Of a stretch of 64,000 nucleotides of DNA, positions 58,901 to 64,000 are shown one piece after another. This stretch comes from Asterochloris sp. CNOR1 (lineage: Eukaryota; Chlorophyta; Trebouxiophyceae; Trebouxiales; Trebouxiaceae), in NCBI GenBank assembly GCA_963969365.1, contig OZ017757.1:930001-994000 (forward strand), given 5' to 3'. The first letter of the stretch is position 1. Each line of letters starts with the position of its first letter. The notes under the pieces are model-generated. The model saw only the letters and a list, made by a program, of their open reading frames with translations. It ran no database searches and was not told the origin of the DNA. A program made the position numbers and the translations under genes.

Positions 58901-61900
58901 CAGCAGAACGGACTCACATCCTGCCCTCAGAGACTTCCACACTGCACAGGCTGTCCAATTTCTCTCTGCAGCCTCCTACGCTGCTCTGGTATACACAGTG
59001 TCCTGTTGAGCCGCCCGAGGGAGCCAGCTTTGCAGCAACAGGCAGCTGCTATTGGGATGCGACACAAAGTCGCTTGAGCTGTGTGCAGGGGTTCATTGCA
59101 AGACAGGGCCCGCCCAGAGGGTGCAAAGTTGGGTGCAGCAGGCAGGTATTGTCTTGGTGGCAGCTTGATGGTCAGCCTGAGGCGGCACAAGGCAGAGGTA
59201 TGAGCTCCAAATCAGTGGTTAACTGTGTTCCATGGACCTGTGCAGCAGGCAACCGCTATCCTGCTCTTGCCTGATCTAATGTAAGACATCTGCAAGTTCA
59301 AAAGGGTTCTAGACATCATGCTACCCAGCGGGCCTGTAAGCACCCGCTGCACCAACAGCAACGCAACAGAACGCAGCAGGGGCACTCACCAACGCTGAAC
59401 ACATAGTGAGTGTTGGGCACAAAGGCCACCTGCATCACACTGTCCGCATGGGCAAACAGGGACTTGTGGCAGTCCCCGAAGTCTAGACCCCAGATTTTTA
59501 TGTTCTTGTCGGCTGACCCCGTGACCAGTAGCGTGCTGTCTGAGGAGATGTCCATGCTCAGCACAGGAAGCTTGTGGCCGTAAAGGGACAGGAAGAACTT
59601 GAGGCTGTCGGTGAAGAAGACTTTGACGGTGGAGTCGAGGAGAGCCACAGCAATTAGCTTGCCTACAGGCATGCACAGGCATCAAGTCAGGACAGGAAGG
59701 AGTTGAGGTTGTCTTGAAAGGATGCCTGCCTGTATGTGTGGGGTTGAGGAAGCGCCACACTGGTGACATTGCTTGCAGGCACTCTTAGCACTGAATACAG
59801 CTGGACTCAGGTCTGGTCAACGCATAGTTGCTGGAGGCCAGCCTGCTTGCAGCACGAAAGCCTCGAACTGCCTGCAGCTACCTGTAATGGACAAGGGCAC
59901 TGGTGCCCAGTCCTAAGTTTCGAGCCCGTGGCAGCATTGTGTCATGCTGCACGTGCAGCACTTCTCATGCATTGCATACCACCACAAACAGCGGCCATTG
60001 TGGCAGCAGGCTTATACAGCGCATAGTGTCAGATGTGACTCTGCAAATACCAAACAGCGGTGGCAAGACAGGTGCCCGCTCGACAACTACGATGCTTGAA
60101 CAGCACAAGCCTGGCAGGATCAATGTCCTCACAGGGCACACTTCAGCTCAAGTGCTGAGCAGCACTCATGCAGGCTCACCATTAGGAGTCACTCGGACGC
60201 CCAAGACATCATCAGTCATCTCCAGCGTGCGTGTATGGCTAATAGTTAGCTGCCGCCGGGAGGACGCCTCATCAACAGCAATGGCCCACTCCCAGAACTT
60301 GACACTGTGGTCTGCACTGCCGCTCACAAAGCCGCTGCAGCCCAGGGATGGATGCACTCAGCTGGAACGGTGTCAGAGAGCAGGATCATGTTGGCATGTG
60401 TCGGGATGCATTGCCCATGACGGCTCAGCGCCAGAGCATGACGTTGTGGTCTGCATCGCTGCTCCCAAGCCACTGCAGTACATGTGAATCTCATTTTCAG
60501 ATAGGAACTTGGGCAGTTTCAGGCGGTGTGATCTGCGCAGCAGCGCACAGAGGCAGTGCAGCACAGGACAGGCAGCTCCTTTAAGCACAGTGTCAGTCGC
60601 TGCTAGAAGAAAAAGTAAAAAAGGTTGCAGTGCTACAGGCAGCAGCCCTGAAGGCTGCCGTCGTAGATAAGGCTGCAGGAGGTGCAAGGTGACCCTGACT
60701 TGCACAGGCACACTACCACAAGACAGCCTGTGCTGAGGGGTGCAACTTCATCTGGAAGCAACCAGCTTGGACGAGCCTGATGAAGCTGCTTGTTGACAGT
60801 GTATTCAAACCCACCTGCTGTTGGGCAGCATTGCCAGGCTCCAAAAAGCCCCCTTACACGCCTTGATGGCTAGCCAGCTAGCTGGAGGCAACTACATTGA
60901 AATGATCACATGGCCCAATCTGGTGTCTTGAGACCCATGCACCATGCAGCACCTCAGCATGCAGCCAGACCATAGTGCCACCAGTCCCACTTGCTCCAAA
61001 ACATTGCTGCCAGGCTCTACCAAGCCACCTTGTGCCCCTCAACAACGCCAGCTGGCTGGAAGCGCACACATCAAACAGCGCTTTCAGTACACACAACACA
61101 TGCAGCACCACGGCGTGCAAGGCCAAGCAACCCACCAGCTCACACTGCCACCAGTCCCACCTGCTGTCTGGCAATGATGCCAGGCTCCACACAGCCCCCT
61201 CATGTGCCCTTATGGAGGCCAAAAGGCTGGAGGCGCCAATATCAAACAGCTCCAGATTTCCTTCCTTGGTGCCCAGCACTGCATGCTTTTGACCCGGCGC
61301 AAACAGCGCTGCCAGCCCATAGCCAGAGTCGATGGTGTGCAGGCATGCGGCAGTCAGGGGGTGCCAGATCTTGACAGAGTTGCTGGAGGCTGACAGCAGC
61401 AGGCTGTCGTCTGGAGAGAGGGCGATGCAGCGCACATCTGAGCGGTGTCCGGGGCCTTCCACTGCAAAGGGGCGGTGAGCATTGGTGCCGTCCAGATCCC
61501 ATGTCTGCAGGGCAGCCGATGTCATGTTAGATGGGAGCTCCACTGCACAAGAGCAGTGGGCTTCTGTGGTATTGAGGTTCCAGGTGTGCAGGGCAGGGCA
61601 GCCAGCAGGCTGTCATCCGGCAAGAGCTTGATGTGTTTGAGGTTTGTGTGTGGTGTTTGAGGCTTCGACTACAAGATATGATGGGCTTTGGTGCTGTCGA
61701 TGCGTGCATGCAGCAAGGCCAACTGCTGTGATGCAGCCTCCAGGCTGATGGTCCCCTTGCAGGCGCCAATAGCCCTGGCAGCTTCCCTGGTCTGCGCAAG
61801 GACCTTGGCAAGCACCCTGCCAACCTTCACAACAAGCTTGCCAGCAGCAGCACCCACCTCGAGGCTGTTGTTGGCTAGCGCTACGCTGAGCTGCAGCTTG

Positions 61901-63828
61901 CTGCCAGTGCTGGTTGGGCTGATGGCCACGCCTCTCAGTTTGGCCTTGGTGCGCAGCTCCTGCAGCACAGCTGCAGCAGTCTGAGCAACAACTGCTGTGG
62001 CTCTACCCATGGGCATGATCAGTCTGCTGACAGGCAGAACGCTGAAGTAGCCCTGGATGCCATGAAGAGGCACAGAATGTCAAGCCACTGTCGCTTAGAG
62101 AGAGCCTCATAAAGTATAGGTCCTCGTGCGGCAGGCAACTCTGTTGATATTGGCCCATTTGCATTCGGATCGTGATCATTGCCCCTGAAGGCTCACGCCC
62201 CGCCAAGGAATGAGCCAGCGTGTTAAAGGCACTCCCAGTGTTCCACACGGTCGCCTTGAAAAGCTTCTTAGCCCACAAGGAGCGAGCTGCTGCATCAGGA
62301 ACAGCCTCAATGCCCCACAGAGCTGAAACGGCAGAATGGTACCCGCATATGGAAGAGCTGGTGCACTTGACTGTGTACCCCTCTCCCACAGGCCTGGAAG
62401 GGCTGCCCTCCCCATTGAGTTCTGGGCTTCTGGGCTCATGCTGTACAGATGCCAAAGCAGCTTGCACAGCAGTCAACACACTCAACACGACCAGGATGTC
62501 TGTGTGGAAAGCAGCACAATTGGACATGAAAGCAATGTGAATGCATGTAAGGTCCACTTCACAGAGTACACTGCCAGAGTGAGAATACATGTCAGGGCAC
62601 CCATCACTTTGAGAGCCTCATGAGCGTTTGGTCCTCATGCAGCAGGCGACCCCTGTTGCTATTGGCCCATTTGCATTCGGATCGTAATCACTGCCGCATA
62701 GGGCTCACGCCCCGCCAAGGAATGAGCCAGTTTCCATGTTTCTGCTGTGTAGTAGCAACACCCCCATACCTGCAGCTCCCCACCTCCTCTCCTCTCAAGA
62801 CATGCACACAGACACAGGCACCAGCTTGGCTGCAGCAGCCAGCGCTCTCAGGGCCACAGCCTGCCCAAGGTCCAGACCCTCCTCATCAGACAGCTGCTTA
62901 TGGAAGTTTCTGGTGCTTGCCTGCATGGCCACCAGCTCGTCTGAGGCTGCCAGCTCATCCTCTGCCTTGGAAGATGGGTCCACCCCATCCAGGCCGGCCT
63001 TCTCACGTTTGCGCTTGCGCCGACGTTTGAGGTGCTTCTGCGCCTCTGCTGCTGTCCGCGCCCTGCACCAAGCAGAGAAGGCGTTTGTGGAGCCAAGCTG
63101 GGTGCTGAACATTGCAGCGCGCTGGCGCTTGAGAGGTTCGGGGCCTCAGCTGGGCCTCAGCTGGGCCTCAGCTGCTGTTTGGCCTTGCAAGAAAAGGTTT
63201 GAGCCTGGAGCACATGCGGCAGGACCGGTGCAGACACCAAGAAATCTGAGAATATGCTGCTGTGTGATAAAAAGGATATGTATGACCCTACAATATTGTG
63301 AGCCCATGCAAGCAGTGGTCTTGATCGTGTTTGGACTGCAGGATTGGTCAGACATCAGCTATGCGCCAGACCTGTAGACGCTCGCTGAGCATGTGCTCAG
63401 GCGGGGTCTCATATGCAGCGACACAGGAGTGCCGCGTGATCTGCAGAATGCGTCAACAGGAACCGAGAATGCTGCGGGGCGTTTGACCCCCTGCAGACAA
63501 CATTCATGCAGGACAGGCAGGTTGCGGCTGACATGATAGCTCTTCAAGGGACAGCACATGGGCATGCTGCCATGCATTGCCATTGTAGTACACCGGTGAA
63601 TGCCACACCAGCAGGGCAGGTAGCACACATGGCGTTGCTTGAGCAGCATGTGGCAGCCTTGAACCTGCAGCTGCTGTGCTGCTGATTTACATCAGTAGGA
63701 GCCAAGCATCCAACAGGCCCACCTGAAGACCTCCAGCACCTTGCCTGCGCTCTGGCAGACGACCACTGTGCCAGACTGGTCGAAACGCAGCCTGACGGGC
63801 CGGTCTGTGCTGGAGCGCCTGACAGCGC
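55916..63828 (-). CDS. UTP12: U3 snoRNP protein WDR3/UTP12, 5' part outside window
   Basis: Twelve exons are visible: 63723-63828, 62921-63062, 61858-61959, 61161-61504, 60180-60334, 59390-59662, 58728-58875, 58202-58283, 57371-57520, 56717-56821, 56275-56493, 55916-56044. They join in frame to about 651 residues; the first WD repeats lie beyond the right edge. Visible parts: the end of the first propeller ([29 protein letters not shown]), the basic insert ([17 protein letters not shown]) and second-propeller repeats ([69 protein letters not shown]). Then come [17 protein letters not shown] and the Utp12 C-terminal domain ([20 protein letters not shown]) ending with [19 protein letters not shown]12 is in the UTP-B module of the small-subunit processome for 18S rRNA maturation. 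A GC donor ends the exon at 62921. Several introns contain exon copies. Confidence 0.92.
57520..57975 (-). repeat. Copies of the acceptor of WDR3 exon 57371-57520
   Basis: The acceptor region ctctgccctcgcgctgtcct then cctgcaggccggca (about 57500-57534) recurs as ctctgccctgttcacacaat then cctacaggccggca (about 57713-57745), and in weaker forms near 57878-57905 and 57940-57975. Confidence 0.6.
58539..58802 (-). repeat. Two decayed copies of WDR3 exon end (GSHDRSLRR)
   Basis: The true exon end and donor (about 58725-58802) has two relatives in the following intron, about 58622-58701 and 58539-58615. Shared landmarks are ctgcgcaggg/ctgcacaggg, cagtgaccacgaag and gcccagggagg. Confidence 0.65.
60294..60480 (-). 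repeat. Copy of a WDR3 exon start with its acceptor
   Basis: The exon beginning at 60334 reads [15 protein letters not shown]. About 142 bases upstream in gene sense (60433-60478), the sequence after a CTGCAG acceptor reads [15 protein letters not shown]. The copy keeps its acceptor and frame for 16 codons, then decays. Confidence 0.75.
60808..61250 (-). repeat. Three tandem copies of a ~170-bp exon-intron unit in WDR3
   Basis: The end of exon 61161-61504 with its donor (61148-61250) is followed in the intron by copies at about 60978-61079 and 60808-60904. The spacing is 170 bases each time. Landmarks in all three are ccaccagtcccac(c/t)tgct or its remnant, ttgccaggct(c), a gtgcccct/gtgccctt-like block, and the tail ggctggaagcgcacacatca / ggctggaggcgccaatatca. 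Confidence 0.85.
61490..61650 (-). repeat. Copy of WDR3 exon start ([10 protein letters not shown])
   Basis: Exon 61161-61504 starts [10 protein letters not shown] after CTGCAG. Upstream in gene sense, near 61560-61600, the sequence after CTGCAC reads [10 protein letters not shown]. Next to it (about 61605-61640) a piece resembling the exon's SPDDSLLL reads LPDDSLL. The acceptor of the copy is mutated from CAG to CAC. Confidence 0.65.
62106..62730. repeat. Direct repeats of ~110 bp, 516 bp apart, within a WDR3 intron
   Basis: About 62106-62219 and 62622-62730 share attggcccatttgcattcgg followed by atcgt, and ggctcacgccccgccaagga followed by atgagccag, with few differences. On the minus strand both read AHSLAGREP..., ITIRMQMGQ. 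The first copy lies in a minus-strand open frame of 195 codons (62003-62590). The unit may be part of an inserted element. Confidence 0.7.
63141..63173. repeat. Short tandem repeat, 3 x 11 bp
   Basis: The unit gggcctcagct is repeated three times with no change. It lies inside a WDR3 intron. Confidence 0.85.
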
Positions 63829-64000
63829 CTGCACAGCAGGGGACAGGGTCTGACAACAAGTGGACACACTGCAGACTGCTTGAGGCAAGGTGCAGGAGAC
63901 GAGCCCAAGAGCCTGGCTAGGAGGGCTGCCTTCTGCCACAGGATAGGCTTTGCCTGCGGCTGGGGCCTCAAAGCGAAACACTGTGGTCAGCAATTGTACA

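Noticed and set aside
1-64000. tRNA, rRNA or snRNA genes
   Set aside because: I found no T-loop, anticodon-arm or conserved rRNA/snRNA strings on either strand by eye. A covariance search would be needed to exclude divergent ncRNAs.

Overview
The window looks like nuclear DNA of a green alga (Chlorophyta, probably Trebouxiophyceae). The genes are intron-dense, at about 2 to 15 introns each, and nearly every intron ends in (C/T)TGCAG. The proteins are plant-lineage: a thylakoid-lumen TPR protein with a bipartite plastid/lumen presequence, a HYDRA1-type sterol isomerase, a plant-type P450 reductase, an At3g58530-like F-box/LRR protein and a GIF/SS18 protein. I saw no bacterial operons, rRNA, tRNA or CRISPR. 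Exon structures were built by hand from GT/GC-AG borders. Apart from the coiled-coil gene they close in frame from start to stop, or to the window edge.

Layout, left to right: an unidentified exon (- strand, about 74-457); F-box/LRR protein (+, 793-2648); LSM2 (-, 2692-3436); a cyclophilin-SYF2 fusion (+, 3719-8766); thylakoid-lumen TPR protein (-, 9203-12267); p47/UBX cofactor of CDC48 (+, 12405-16997); a gene-poor 1.5 kb with a zinc-ribbon-like scrap; an INSIG-like membrane protein (+, 18498-19644); an HMG-box protein (-, 19892-22299); the FACT subunit SSRP1 (-, 22632-31654); sterol delta8-delta7 isomerase EBP/HYD1 (+, 31718-32863); NADPH-cytochrome P450 reductase (-, 33029-37939); ER membrane complex subunit EMC1 (+, 38129-46973); a large coiled-coil protein (-, 47055-54789); a short SSXT/GIF coactivator (-, 55364-55758); and the 3' two thirds of the U3 snoRNP protein WDR3/UTP12 (-, 55916 to beyond the right edge).

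Genes mostly alternate in divergent and convergent pairs with very short gaps: 63 bp between the SSRP1 and EBP start codons, 43 bp between the F-box and LSM2 stop codons. Shared themes are RNA processing (LSM2, cyclophilin-SYF2, UTP12), chromatin (SSRP1, HMG-box, GIF) and ER/sterol/membrane functions (INSIG-like, EBP, CPR, EMC1, p47).

The most unusual feature is inside the introns. In most of the longer genes an intron carries one to three decayed tandem copies of the neighbouring exon end plus its splice site. Examples are three copies of an approximately 170-bp unit in WDR3, and copies in EMC1, CPR, SSRP1, the cyclophilin gene and the coiled-coil gene. About 9 of roughly 100 introns use a GC donor, far above the usual 1 percent or so. 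Both point to introns that grow or shift by local duplication of exon-intron junctions.
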